Origin: Pelolinea sp.
GTDB taxonomy: Bacteria > Chloroflexota > Anaerolineae > Anaerolineales > Anaerolineaceae
Reading direction: 5' to 3'
Length of the DNA: 64,000 nucleotides
Assembly (NCBI GenBank): GCA_012797975.1
Contig: JAAZOD010000020.1
Coordinates: forward strand, 1-64,000
The notes below the pieces were generated by a model. That model made no database searches, had not been told where the DNA came from, and was given only the letters and a program-made list of their open reading frames with translations. This document shows, piece after piece, positions 22,784 through 31,756 of the stretch (its first letter is position 1; every line of letters starts with the position of its first letter). Position numbers and translations under genes: made by a program.

Positions 22784-25165
22784 ATGGATACGAAGACTCT
22801 CAATACGCTTGAATACAACCGTATTCTTGAACAACTGGAAAAATATGCGGCTTTCAGTGCGTCCCAAAGACTGGCTCATGCGCTGCGCCCCACCAATGAT
22901 TATCCTCTGGCACTGGATCGTCTGGCACGCACCAGTGAGGCACGCCGGTTGCTGATCGACCATGCGGAGTTTGGGGTGGGAGGGGTGGTGGATGTTCGTT
23001 CTCAGGTGACCCTGGCTGAGCGTGGTGGAGTATTGGAGATCGGTGACTTTACCGATATCAAAAACACACTGGAATCTGCCCGCGAATTGGGCCGTTTTTT
23101 CGACAAGCAGGATCAAACCTATCCACAACTGTGCAAGATCGCCGTCCCGCTGGTGCCGCCAGTCGGGTTGATCGAAGCCATCAGCCGCGTCATCTCAGAA
23201 AAGGGGGAAGTGGTGGATGACGCTTCTCCGCAATTGGCGCAACTGCGGTCGCAGATCAAAATTGCCCATGATCGGCTGCAGCGCAAGTTGGAACAGCTTA
23301 TCAATGATCCGAATATCACCCGCTTTTTGCAGGAGAACATCATTACCCAGCGCAATGGACGTTATGTGGTTCCCCTGCGAGCTGAACACAAAGGACGTTT
23401 CAAGAGCGTGGTGCAGGATCAATCGGCTTCCGGTTCAACCCTGTTCGTCGAACCGCTGGCGGTGGTTGAATTGAACAATGCTCTTCTGGAACTGCAGCTT
23501 GCGGAAAAAGAAGAGATTCACCGAATTCTGGCAGAGCTTTCTGGGTATGTGAAAAATACTGCGAAAGAATTGAATGGGATCGTCAATTCGTTGGCAGTGC
23601 TGGACCTGTCGTTGATGTGCGCAAAATATGCCGAAGAGCTGAGGGCGACGGAACCCATTTTCCATCATCCCAACGAATTGGAGAATAATCCCAACATTCC
23701 GATCCTGAAATTATTGAAAGCCCGCCATCCTTTGATCGATGTGCAGAAGGCAGTGCCGATCGACATTTTATTGCAGGATGGAATTTTCTCTCTGGTGATC
23801 ACCGGACCGAACACCGGTGGGAAAACAGTGACCTTGAAAACAACGGGGTTGTTGTCGCTGATGGCGCAATCAGGATTGCATATTCCCGCCCAATCCGGTT
23901 CTGAAGTGATGCTGTTCCGGGATGTGTATGCCGATATTGGTGACGAGCAATCCATTGAACAATCTCTCTCTACATTTTCCGGGCATATCACCAATATTGT
24001 GCGTATCTTGAAGAAAGCCCGCTGGAACACGCTGGTGTTGCTGGATGAACTGGGGGCGGGGACCGACCCGCAGGAAGGATCTGCGCTGGCAAGGGCAATC
24101 CTGCAAAACCTGGTCGAGAAAAAGGTGCCCTGCCTGATCGCAACCCACTATCCTGAACTAAAGGCCTTTGCCCATACCGAACCGGGTGTCATGAATGCTT
24201 CCATGGAGTTCGACCTGACCACGCTACAGCCGACCTATCATCTCATTCTGGGTTTGCCGGGTAGATCCAATGCACTGGCTATTGCCAGCCGGTTGGGAAT
24301 GGATGATGAGATCATTGGTGCGGCACGCTCGATGCTTGACCCTTCCGAATTGAAAACGGATGATCTTCTGGATGAGATCCACCGCCAGCGCGAACTGGCC
24401 CGGGAAGAAAATGAAGCAGCCGCCCGTGAACGGAAGCAAATTGAAACAATAAAGTCAGAATGGCAGATCAAACTGGAAGGGATCGAGGAAGAGCGCATCC
24501 GCATCCTGGAACAAGCACAAAAGGACGCTTTGGATGAAATCGAACTGCTGCGGGAGGAATTGAACAATATCCGCAAACAGGCGACCACCGATGCCGGGCC
24601 CAACGAATCGCGCAAGGTGATTCATAAAAAACTGGACCAACTGGCAGACTTACAACAAAAACCACTCGAAAAAAACACGCTTTCACCGCAAGGAATTCAA
24701 CCATTGAAGATTGGTGACCGGGTTTACGTTCGATCGCTCAAGGTGGATGGCAAAGTGCAGAGTATTGGGCAGGATACGGTGGAAGTGGAAATTGGAAAAA
24801 TGCGCGTGAAGGTGAGTGCGGCCGATATTTCCCGCTCGAAGATCAAAGAGAAAACGATCGGGACAGAAAGCGCGGATGTCAGTTCCACCAAACTTTCTGT
24901 TTCGTCCACAAAGTCACCGGGCCTCGAATGTCATCTGCGCGGAATGCGGGTGGATGATGCGCTGGCAGAACTGGAACGCTATCTGGAAAAGGCCTATTCT
25001 GCTGGGCTGCCGTACGTGCGTATAGTGCACGGCAAAGGCACCGGCACAATCCGTCAGGTGGTGCAGGACTATTTGAGCGATTCCCCCTATGTGGAACACT
25101 GGGAATTGGCGCTGCGCAATGAGGGCGGCGAAGGGGTGACCGTTGCTCATTTAAAGACCAATTAA
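22784..25165 (+). CDS. mutS2: MutS2 family endonuclease/ATPase
   Basis: MutS2 acts in suppression of recombination and in rescue of collided ribosomes. The 793-residue protein has the full layout: N-terminal helical region starting MDTKTLNTLEYNRILEQLE, core and lever domains, the ATPase with Walker A GPNTGGKTVTLKT and Walker B LVLLDELGAGTDPQEG, a coiled coil rich in Glu and Arg around residues 530-640, a KOW-like segment (IGDRVYVRSLKVDGKV) and a C-terminal Smr nuclease domain (LRGMRVDDALAELE...VRIVHGKGTGTIRQ). The start at 22784 matches the family N-terminus; the ORF extends to 22727 without support. Confidence 0.97.
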   Translation: MDTKTLNTLEYNRILEQLEKYAAFSASQRLAHALRPTNDYPLALDRLARTSEARRLLIDHAEFGVGGVVDVRSQVTLAERGGVLEIGDFTDIKNTLESARELGRFFDKQDQTYPQLCKIAVPLVPPVGLIEAISRVISEKGEVVDDASPQLAQLRSQIKIAHDRLQRKLEQLINDPNITRFLQENIITQRNGRYVVPLRAEHKGRFKSVVQDQSASGSTLFVEPLAVVELNNALLELQLAEKEEIHRILAELSGYVKNTAKELNGIVNSLAVLDLSLMCAKYAEELRATEPIFHHPNELENNPNIPILKLLKARHPLIDVQKAVPIDILLQDGIFSLVITGPNTGGKTVTLKTTGLLSLMAQSGLHIPAQSGSEVMLFRDVYADIGDEQSIEQSLSTFSGHITNIVRILKKARWNTLVLLDELGAGTDPQEGSALARAILQNLVEKKVPCLIATHYPELKAFAHTEPGVMNASMEFDLTTLQPTYHLILGLPGRSNALAIASRLGMDDEIIGAARSMLDPSELKTDDLLDEIHRQRELAREENEAAARERKQIETIKSEWQIKLEGIEEERIRILEQAQKDALDEIELLREELNNIRKQATTDAGPNESRKVIHKKLDQLADLQQKPLEKNTLSPQGIQPLKIGDRVYVRSLKVDGKVQSIGQDTVEVEIGKMRVKVSAADISRSKIKEKTIGTESADVSSTKLSVSSTKSPGLECHLRGMRVDDALAELERYLEKAYSAGLPYVRIVHGKGTGTIRQVVQDYLSDSPYVEHWELALRNEGGEGVTVAHLKTN

Positions 25166-25281
25166 AATAAAAGGTCGATAGTAGCTGACCTCGAGATACT
25201 ATCGACCTTTCTCGCACGGTACCCCTTGCATCCGTGCTGCGACGAGCGTGCGAAGGTAAAACATAATTCCCTCCGAACAGT
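25165..25281 (-). ncRNA. candidate small transcript with a 21-codon ORF and terminator
   Basis: On the reverse strand a TTGCAT-17-TAATAT promoter-like pair (25316-25288) precedes GGAGGG, four bases and an ATG at 25264. The ORF has 21 codons and stops (25199-25201) inside a 14-bp terminator stem (25170-25210). The same RNA can fold into a CCTTcGCACG/CGTGCgAG hairpin. It may be a small RNA, a leader-like peptide or only a bidirectional terminator for mutS2. The remaining gap to 25444 shows nothing else. Confidence 0.3.
25170..25210. terminator. bidirectional hairpin terminator after mutS2
   Basis: A perfect 14-bp stem AAAGGTCGATAGTA with its complement at 25197-25210 and a 13-base loop. The reverse strand continues TTATTTTAAT; on the forward strand only three T residues follow. 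Confidence 0.6.
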
Positions 25282-25444
25282 GATTCTATATTACTGCAAA
25301 GTATGAAAATATGCAAATGCAGATTGTCATCCCCCAATACGTTTTCCATTTGAAAAAATCATCAAAAAATGGGAAAAGCTTTTTCTTCAGGGTCGGAAAA
25401 CAGAGCGAACCGGCAGCAACCGCCCGAAATTTATTTGCGGTGCT

Positions 25445-26089
25445 CTAAAACCAGCATTCCTTGACCTCTTTATCGGAAAGGATCCTTTGAACAACTTTGT
25501 CGTGTTTTTTGGATGGTCCACTGACCTCGAGGGTTAACACCATATCACCCCCTGTTTTCTTTTGCTGCTTTGATTTGTTGATGGTCAAACCGTAGCTCTT
25601 GAAAAGATTTTTGATCTCTTTATATTTTTCCCAACTGATCTTCGATGTGATCTCGTAGGTGCGTTCTTCGATGGAAATTTCCAATGCGTCTTCGAACTTT
25701 GAAAAGATCACCAGAACGATCATGGTGAAAAGTGTGACGACCGCTGCCAAAACAAATTCCCCGGCGCCACATGCCATGCCAATGGCTGCGGAGATCCAGA
25801 TGGTCGCAGCGGTGGTTAACCCTTTCACTCGGCCCCGTTCCTGCAGGATCACGCCGGCACCCAAAAAGCCAATGCCACTCACAATATTGGATGCGATGCG
25901 AGTTTCATCTGCATCTACCCCGCCGACCTTGGTGGAGAGTATGGTGAAAAGGGCGGAACCGATGGTGATGAGAATGGTGGTCCGCAGGCCGGCGTCCTTT
26001 TTATAGCGTTCTCGTTCTGCACCGATGATGCTGCCTAACAGCAAGGCGATACACAGTTTCAAAATGTCCTGATAATCGATGGAAAACAT
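25445..26089 (-). CDS. MgtC/SapB family membrane protein
   Basis: Inner-membrane protein of 214 residues. It has four to five membrane segments in residues 5-125, containing the MgtC signatures LLLGSIIGAERERY, GLRTTILITIGSALFT and GIGFLGAGVILQERGRVKGLTTAATIWISAAIG. The C-terminal soluble domain (about residues 135-214) looks ACT-like. MgtC proteins modulate the F-ATPase or magnesium homeostasis in other bacteria. It is transcribed upstream-to-downstream after the DUF4282 gene with a 24-base gap, so the two may share an operon. No magnesium riboswitch is visible. Confidence 0.93.
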   Translation of the reverse strand: MFSIDYQDILKLCIALLLGSIIGAERERYKKDAGLRTTILITIGSALFTILSTKVGGVDADETRIASNIVSGIGFLGAGVILQERGRVKGLTTAATIWISAAIGMACGAGEFVLAAVVTLFTMIVLVIFSKFEDALEISIEERTYEITSKISWEKYKEIKNLFKSYGLTINKSKQQKKTGGDMVLTLEVSGPSKKHDKVVQRILSDKEVKECWF

Positions 26090-26113
26090 ATTTTCCTCAT
26101 TCTTCGTTTTGGA

Positions 26114-26401
26114 TTATTTACTTTCCTTGGGTTTGGGCTTTGTTGTATGTTTTATTGCAATCGAGTTTTCGTAGATCTGGAAAATGACATATAGTGTTTC
26201 GCAAATAATCCTGGCTGCGATGGGCCCCAGCAAAAGGATACAAAAACCGATTAGAAAGGTAGGCGCTCCGCTGCCATAGGAACCAAAACTGGATGCTATT
26301 AAAACGATCCCGGATACACAACAGAGGATGCTGCTGATCCAAAATAAAACCTTGATGATGGATGGTGTGATCAACTTACGAAAGTGAATAAAATCATCCA
26401 T
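26114..26401 (-). CDS. DUF4282 family small membrane protein
   Basis: A 95-residue protein with two membrane segments. It begins MDDFIHFRKLITPSIIKVLFW, a pattern typical of DUF4282 proteins, continues with a Gly/Ser-rich loop (SSFGSYGSGAP) and a second helix LLLGPIAARIICETLYVIFQIYE, and ends in a basic tail. The start at 26401 is set by the family N-terminus and by GGAAAG ten bases upstream; the longer frame to 26587 overlaps the nitroreductase out of frame and is rejected. Function of the family is unknown. Confidence 0.85.
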   Translation of the reverse strand: MDDFIHFRKLITPSIIKVLFWISSILCCVSGIVLIASSFGSYGSGAPTFLIGFCILLLGPIAARIICETLYVIFQIYENSIAIKHTTKPKPKESK

Positions 26402-26418
26402 ATATTTTCTTTCCTTGG

Positions 26419-26934
26419 TTAGTATTTTTGCCAATGAACCCGGATTTCCTCGTATTGAGTGCGAGCAGGTTGTTCTTCTGCCGGATATCCCACATAAATG
26501 AGACTGAGCACATGGATGTCTGCAGGAATCTTGAGGATATCCTGGATTTGTTTGGTAACTTCTTCTTTTGGATGTGCTCCGATCCAAACACTGCCCAATC
26601 CCAACCCTGTTGCAGCGATCAGGATGTTTTCCACCGCAGCGCTGCAGTCCTGCACCCAGAAGCGGGTGGAGGATTCCTTTTTCGCAATGCTTAAATTTGC
26701 CAGTACGGCTATGGCTGCCGGCGCATTGTATTTTCCATGCACCAACACCTCCCGCAATTGAGTAAGACGATCCGGGTCAGTGACTACAATGAATTCCCAC
26801 GGTTGGCCATTGCTTGCGCTGGGAGCGGCCATTCCTGCTTTCAAGAGTTCGGTCAGGTTTTCCTTTTCCACTGGCCGGTCTTGGAATGCTCGAATGCTGC
26901 GACGTTTATATATAAGGTCTAAACGAGGGTCCAT
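26419..26934 (-). CDS. nitroreductase family protein
   Basis: FMN-dependent oxidoreductase of 171 residues. The FMN-binding start RRSIRAFQDRPVEKENL and the PSASNGQPWEFIVVTDPDRL segment are classic for the family, as are the later GLGLGSVWIGAHP and LSLIYVGYPAEE. Short members like this often reduce nitro compounds, quinones or flavins with NAD(P)H. It lies 17 bases before the DUF4282 gene and 13 bases after the NYN gene, which suggests one reverse-strand transcription unit. Physiological substrate unknown. Confidence 0.95.
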   Translation of the reverse strand: MDPRLDLIYKRRSIRAFQDRPVEKENLTELLKAGMAAPSASNGQPWEFIVVTDPDRLTQLREVLVHGKYNAPAAIAVLANLSIAKKESSTRFWVQDCSAAVENILIAATGLGLGSVWIGAHPKEEVTKQIQDILKIPADIHVLSLIYVGYPAEEQPARTQYEEIRVHWQKY

Positions 26935-26947
26935 GCTTGTTCCTTTT

Positions 26948-27703
26948 CTATTCTCTTAACCGCACATAAATCACCGAATTTCCTTCGGGTGATTTCACTT
27001 CTTTGATTTCAAACACCTTGGAGTATGCCCGGATTAAAGTGGAAAGCTGGCTGTGGCCATAAGTACGCGCATCAAAACCGGGGTCAAGCTGCCGCATGTG
27101 ATGCCCCAATGTTCCCAAAAACGCCCAGCCATCATCCTGCACGGCGATATCGAAAGCCTGTTTTAAAAGAGGGACCGGGTCGGGGGTTTGCGGTTCATGG
27201 CTCTTTTTCGTGCTCCGTTTATGCTCGACCTGTTTTGCGGGCTGCTTGATGGGAACCAGGTTTTCGGTATAGACGAAAATATCGCAGGCATTAACAAAAG
27301 CGCGCGGAGTTTTCTTCTGCCCGATGCCCATCACAAAGAAGCCTTTTTCTCGGATGCGGGTAGCCAGCCGGGTGTAATCGCTGTCGCTGGAGACAAGGCA
27401 AAAACCATCCACGCTGCCGCTATACAGCGTATCCATAGCGTCTATGATCATGGCTGAGTCGGTGGCATTTTTCCCCACCGTGTAGCGAAATTGCTGAATG
27501 GGTTGGATGGCATAGGTCTGCAGAGTCTCTTTCCATCCACCCATATTGGCGGTTGTCCAATCACCATAAGTTCGCCGAATAGTAACCGTTCCATATTTAC
27601 TGGCTTCTGCCAGGATTTTTTCAATGAGAGATGGCTGTGCATTGTCGCCATCGATTAAAACGGCGATTCTGCGGTCGCCGGGCTGAAAGTTGGATCCTAT
27701 CAT
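26948..27703 (-). CDS. NYN domain protein with C-terminal OST-HTH/LOTUS domain
   Basis: PIN-like RNase fold of the NYN (LabA/DUF88) family, 251 residues. The acidic catalytic residues are visible: IAVLIDGDNAQPSL near residue 17, NATDSAMIIDAMD and CLVSSDSDYTRLATRIREKG. A linker rich in Lys and Glu (EHKRSTKKSHE) joins a C-terminal LOTUS-type winged helix (about residues 175-250: LLKQAFDIAVQDDGWAFLGTLGHHMRQLDPGF). LOTUS domains bind RNA or G-quadruplexes. The protein is probably a small endoribonuclease. The targets are unknown. Confidence 0.92.
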   Translation of the reverse strand: MIGSNFQPGDRRIAVLIDGDNAQPSLIEKILAEASKYGTVTIRRTYGDWTTANMGGWKETLQTYAIQPIQQFRYTVGKNATDSAMIIDAMDTLYSGSVDGFCLVSSDSDYTRLATRIREKGFFVMGIGQKKTPRAFVNACDIFVYTENLVPIKQPAKQVEHKRSTKKSHEPQTPDPVPLLKQAFDIAVQDDGWAFLGTLGHHMRQLDPGFDARTYGHSQLSTLIRAYSKVFEIKEVKSPEGNSVIYVRLRE

Positions 27704-27822
27704 TTCATCATCCTTTTTATAGTCCTATTTGCATTATAGCAACGAAACAAAGCCTGAAAGTACTTTATTATTTCCCACCATCGTTAATTTCGTATATGAA
27801 TTCTCGAAAAATAAGATCGGTT

Positions 27823-28608
27823 TTAGATGCCACCCTGCAAGGTATAGGTCAGAATGCCAATATACTCTTTCATAACGTTGGTGGTGACAGCCAGATTCCC
27901 CGCATTGGGCAACAACCCATAGAGAATGTCGAGAAAAGATAGATCTTCATTGGCATCTTCTACGACAGAATAGTCTACCGGGATGGGGATCACGGAAATA
28001 CCCTGCTTTTCGAACAGTTTGACCGAACGTGGCATGTGCATGGCGGAAGTAACCAGCAGCACAGTACCATATCCTTTTTCTTCAATGATCTTCTTGGTGT
28101 TGACCGCATTTTCATAGGTGTTCTTGGAGGTGTTTTCCAGGATCATCGCGGAAGAAGGGACACCCAAAAAGGAAAGCATTTCTGCCATCTGGTCGGCAGG
28201 CGTTGAGGAACCATTGCTCATCCAGTCAATATTCCCGCCGCTGAGGATAAGAACAGGAGCTTTTCCCTCCCGGTAGAGTTTTGCGGCTGCAAAAATCCGA
28301 TCTCCGGCACTGTTCATTTCCACACTCTTGCGGGGAGAAATTGCGGGTTCTGTTCCACCACCCAAAACGACAATGGCATCTGCCTGAGGTACTTCCTCCG
28401 GGTAGGCATACTGCCACTCGAGCGAGCGAGCCAGCTCATTTGCAACGGGTGCTGTAGAACAGACCCACAACATTATGATCACAAAACCGATAAGAAATTT
28501 CGCCTTTCCCTTTTTTCGGAAGAGGAAAAGCGCAATAATCAGCAGAATGACACCCAATCCAAGCGGATAGACAAAAAGAGGTAAAAACTTTGAAAGAAAA
28601 ATGTACAA
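27823..28608 (-). CDS. YdcF/ElyC-family (DUF218) membrane protein
   Basis: A 261-residue protein with two N-terminal membrane helices (residues 5-25 and 35-55) and a DUF218 domain. Characteristic stretches are AIVVLGGGTEPA, KLYREGKAPVLILSGG, LGVPSSAMILENTSKNTYENAVNTKKI and VLLVTSAMHMPRSVKLFEKQG. Members such as ElyC and SanA affect envelope integrity and lipid-carrier use in proteobacteria; a similar envelope role is inferred. It is divergent from the SorC regulator and stands alone. Confidence 0.9.
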   Translation of the reverse strand: MYIFLSKFLPLFVYPLGLGVILLIIALFLFRKKGKAKFLIGFVIIMLWVCSTAPVANELARSLEWQYAYPEEVPQADAIVVLGGGTEPAISPRKSVEMNSAGDRIFAAAKLYREGKAPVLILSGGNIDWMSNGSSTPADQMAEMLSFLGVPSSAMILENTSKNTYENAVNTKKIIEEKGYGTVLLVTSAMHMPRSVKLFEKQGISVIPIPVDYSVVEDANEDLSFLDILYGLLPNAGNLAVTTNVMKEYIGILTYTLQGGI

Positions 28609-28733
28609 GGTTGCTCCCTTAAATTGATTTCCGATTGTAACACGGGAATGGAGAAAGTTGGTTTTCGATATTCATTCCCACTGACCATGGAAAAGAATTG
28701 AAAATGTCCAAAAAGGCCCCCTGTGCTTATTAA

Positions 28734-28800
28734 TCACAAAAGTGAATACCCATTAACAATGGTGAAAACTTTTTGTTTCGGTGATATAGTTAAATCGGAA
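28734..28800 (+). promoter_or_regulatory. regulatory region before the SorC-type gene
   Basis: A TATAGT -10-like box (28785-28790) lies behind two partial inverted repeats, CCATT-AAC-AATGG (28750-28762) and ATTAATCAC/GTGAAT (28733-28747). The -35 is poor, consistent with activator or autoregulator control by the SorC-type protein. Confidence 0.35.
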
Positions 28801-28820
28801 AATAAAAAGTGGATTGAACT

Positions 28821-29774
28821 ATGAAATCTGATTCCCGAAAACACTTGCTGGCAGAAATAGCATCCATGTATTACCTTGAACGGCGCAGTCAGAACGAAAT
28901 TGCCCTCGAATTTGGTTATTCGCGCTCTGCTATTTCCCGCCTGCTCACCGAAGCCGAGCTTTCTGGTGTCGTTGAGCATAAGATCAACTTTCCCTCCATT
29001 CGAAATGTTGAATTAGAAGAAAAACTAATCCACCGTTATAAACTGCAAGATGCCATTGTCGTGAACCGGGGAAAGCTGAGCTATGCCCAAATGCTCCACT
29101 TTGTGGGGGAACAAGGCGCAGAGGTCTTCAACAAATTGATTAGCGATGATCAGATCATCTCCATTTCCACTGGAACCTCCATTTTTGAAGTGGTGAATGC
29201 ATTAAAACCCTGTCAGGTAACCAATGTCAAGATCGTACAGATCTTAGGCGCTATGGGTGTAAAAAGCGACCCATCAGTTGATGGACCGGAGCTGGCGGGT
29301 TCGCTGGCAAAAAAGGTGCACGGCAGCTATTATGCGTTGAACGCTCCCATGTTGATGGATAGTAAAGGTTCACGCGATACGATCCTGCGCGAAAAATCCA
29401 TCATCAATACCATCGAACTTGCCTATAAATCAGACATTGTCCTGGCGGGCGTTGGTTGCATCACGGAAGACCCCCGCGATTCCAGCGTTGTGCGCATGGG
29501 ATATATGGAACCGCATGAATTTGTTGAAATTCGCGAACAAGGAGCGGTGGGATATACCTGCGGTTGGTTCTTTAATGAAAAAGGCAAGATCATCGAAGGT
29601 CAAATCAACGACCGTGTGGTAGCGGCTGATTTTCGCAGGATTCGTGAAGGAAAAGCTACCGTGCTGGCTATTGCGGCTGGCGAGAAGAAAGCTCCTGCCA
29701 TCAAATCAGCGTTGGATGGCAGATTACTCGATATTTTGATCACGGATTCATCTGCACTTGAATCATTCTTATAA
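28821..29774 (+). CDS. SorC/DeoR-family sugar-binding transcriptional regulator
   Basis: Effector-controlled regulator of 317 residues. The N-terminal helix-turn-helix is clear ([26 protein letters not shown]). The remainder is a SorC-type sugar-phosphate binding domain resembling a ribose-5-phosphate isomerase fold ([44 protein letters not shown]). Family members respond to phosphorylated sugars such as sorbose-P, DHAP or phospho-AI-2. It heads the dehydrogenase-PTS operon with only 20 bases to the E1-alpha start, so it very probably controls that operon. The ligand should be the phosphorylated PTS product. Confidence 0.93.
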   Translation: MKSDSRKHLLAEIASMYYLERRSQNEIALEFGYSRSAISRLLTEAELSGVVEHKINFPSIRNVELEEKLIHRYKLQDAIVVNRGKLSYAQMLHFVGEQGAEVFNKLISDDQIISISTGTSIFEVVNALKPCQVTNVKIVQILGAMGVKSDPSVDGPELAGSLAKKVHGSYYALNAPMLMDSKGSRDTILREKSIINTIELAYKSDIVLAGVGCITEDPRDSSVVRMGYMEPHEFVEIREQGAVGYTCGWFFNEKGKIIEGQINDRVVAADFRRIREGKATVLAIAAGEKKAPAIKSALDGRLLDILITDSSALESFL

Positions 29775-29794
29775 ACTTGTTGGAGGTCAACTTA

Positions 29795-30766
29795 ATGGAA
29801 AAAGAAAAACTAATTGGAGGAGAGTTCAAGCCCGATGAAGCCCAGCACTTGCTCTATCTAATGGTGCTGACACGGGCATTTGAGGAAAACGCCGAAGAAA
29901 TGTATGCACTGGGAAAGGTACATGGTACCATGCACCTTTCCATTGGGCAGGAGGCGATCGCCGCCGGGGCAAGCAGTGCATTGACGCGCAATGATTATTT
30001 GCTCAATACACATCGCGGTCACGGTCATTTTTTGGCCTGGGGTGGCGATTTGAATCACATGATGGCGGAGTTCCTTGGAAAAGAAACCGGCTACTGCCGC
30101 GGTCGCGGTGGTTCCATGCACATTGCCGATGTAGAGTCGAACAATCTGGGTGCGAACGGTGTGGTCGCTGGCAACCTTCCCATTGCTGTGGGCGTCGGGT
30201 TGAGCATTAAGATCCGCAAAACCGATCAGGTAGCCCTGACATTGTTTGGTGATGGGGCATCCAATGAAGGCGCGTTCCATGAATCCCTCAACATGGCCAG
30301 TATTTGGGATCTGCCCATCGTTTATCTGTGCGAAAACAACTTGTATGCCATGTCCACCCCTTTTGACCAAGCGTTCAAGATCGAAGAAATCAGCACCCGA
30401 GCCAGTTCTTACGGCATCAAGGGTGTAACCATTGATGGAAACGATGTTTTTGCGGTGCACAAAGCGGTTCGTGAAGCAGCTCAACGCGCTCGAAAAGGCG
30501 ACGGACCCACATTGATCGAAGCTATGACCTACCGCTGGCGTGGTCACTCGAAGAGCGATCGCCAGGCCTATCGCACCCGCGAAGAAGTGAAGGAATGGAT
30601 GGAAAAGGATCCCATCCCCCGCTTTGCAGCGAAGATTGGGGTGAACGATACCGAAATGGAAGAGATACGACAACAAGTGAAACAGGATATCCAAAAAGCT
30701 GTCGAATTCGCAGAAAACAGCCCGGAACCTGATCTTTCCACGATTTTGGAGGGCGTTTATGCGTGA
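29795..30766 (+). CDS. TPP-dependent dehydrogenase E1 alpha subunit (AcoA/PdhA type)
   Basis: Alpha subunit of a heterotetrameric E1 that binds thiamine pyrophosphate, 323 residues. The TPP motif is [20 protein letters not shown]...PIVYLCENN. The usual substrate-site features [30 protein letters not shown] and [10 protein letters not shown] are present. Sequence alone does not separate acetoin dehydrogenase (AcoA), pyruvate dehydrogenase and branched-chain enzymes. The start at 29795 follows GGAGG; an in-frame start at 29777 is less likely. It overlaps the E1-beta start by 8 bases. Confidence 0.93.
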   Translation: MEKEKLIGGEFKPDEAQHLLYLMVLTRAFEENAEEMYALGKVHGTMHLSIGQEAIAAGASSALTRNDYLLNTHRGHGHFLAWGGDLNHMMAEFLGKETGYCRGRGGSMHIADVESNNLGANGVVAGNLPIAVGVGLSIKIRKTDQVALTLFGDGASNEGAFHESLNMASIWDLPIVYLCENNLYAMSTPFDQAFKIEEISTRASSYGIKGVTIDGNDVFAVHKAVREAAQRARKGDGPTLIEAMTYRWRGHSKSDRQAYRTREEVKEWMEKDPIPRFAAKIGVNDTEMEEIRQQVKQDIQKAVEFAENSPEPDLSTILEGVYA

Positions 30767-31745
30767 GCTTACTTATCGAGAGGCGCTATATGAAGCGCTT
30801 GACCAGGTCATGAAGAAGGATGAGCGAGTCTTTGTGATCGGTGAAGATATTGGTGTATATGGTGGTGCGTTCGGCGTGACCGCTGATTTGCAGCAAAAAT
30901 ATGGGAAAGAAAGAATTATCGATACCCCCATTTCCGAAGCCGGAATTGCCGGAGCATGTGTAGGGGCAGCCATCACCGGCATGCGCCCGGTTGGTGAGAT
31001 CATGTTCAGCGATTTCGTTGTCCTTTCTATGGAACAGCTGGTGTTGCAGGCGGCCAAGATGCGCTTTATGTTCGGGGGCAAAGCCAAAGTTCCTATGGTG
31101 CTACGGCTTCCGGAAGGCTCCGGCACCGGTGCTTCTGCCCAACACTCAGGCAGCTACGAGAACTGGTTTGTGCATGTTCCCGGCTTAAAAGTGGTAATGC
31201 CCAGCACACCTTATGATGCAAAGGGACTTTTGTTGGCCTCCATTGAAGATGACAATCCGGTCATTTTCTGTGAACATAAATTGCTCTACAAGACCAAGGG
31301 TCCAGTTCCTGAAGAAATGTATACCATCCCCCTGGGAAAGAGCAATATTGTGCGCGAAGGAAAAGACATCACCATCGTTGCTACCTCTGTGGAAGTAATG
31401 CGCTCCCTGGAAGCCGCTGATCAATTGGCGAAAGAAGGGATCGAAGTGGAGGTCATTGATCCGCGAACCATCAACCCGCTGGATATGGAACCCATTACGA
31501 AATCCGCCATCAAAACAGGAAAAGTTCTGGTTGTGCACGAAGCGGCTAAAACCGGTGGCTTTGGCGGAGAGCTGGTTTCGCGTATCATGGAAAGTGAAGC
31601 ATTTGCTTACTTGGATGCACCGGTTCGCCGTTTGGCGGGTTTGGATACCCCTATTCCCTACAACCGCAATTTGGAATACCACACTGTACCGCAGGTTGAG
31701 AATATTGTTGAAGAAGCTCGCAAGATTGTTCAAGGTGTTTATTAG
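30759..31745 (+). CDS. TPP-dependent dehydrogenase E1 beta subunit (AcoB/PdhB type)
   Basis: Beta subunit of the E1 component, 328 residues. It shows the typical N-terminal [36 protein letters not shown], the [25 protein letters not shown] region and the transketolase C-terminal domain with [12 protein letters not shown]. Together with E1 alpha it decarboxylates a 2-oxo acid or cleaves an acyloin and loads the acyl group on E2. It overlaps E1 alpha by 8 bases and E2 starts 11 bases after its stop behind AGGAGGTG, so the complex is expressed stoichiometrically. Confidence 0.95.
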   Translation: MRELTYREALYEALDQVMKKDERVFVIGEDIGVYGGAFGVTADLQQKYGKERIIDTPISEAGIAGACVGAAITGMRPVGEIMFSDFVVLSMEQLVLQAAKMRFMFGGKAKVPMVLRLPEGSGTGASAQHSGSYENWFVHVPGLKVVMPSTPYDAKGLLLASIEDDNPVIFCEHKLLYKTKGPVPEEMYTIPLGKSNIVREGKDITIVATSVEVMRSLEAADQLAKEGIEVEVIDPRTINPLDMEPITKSAIKTGKVLVVHEAAKTGGFGGELVSRIMESEAFAYLDAPVRRLAGLDTPIPYNRNLEYHTVPQVENIVEEARKIVQGVY

Positions 31746-31756
31746 GAGGTGCGGCC

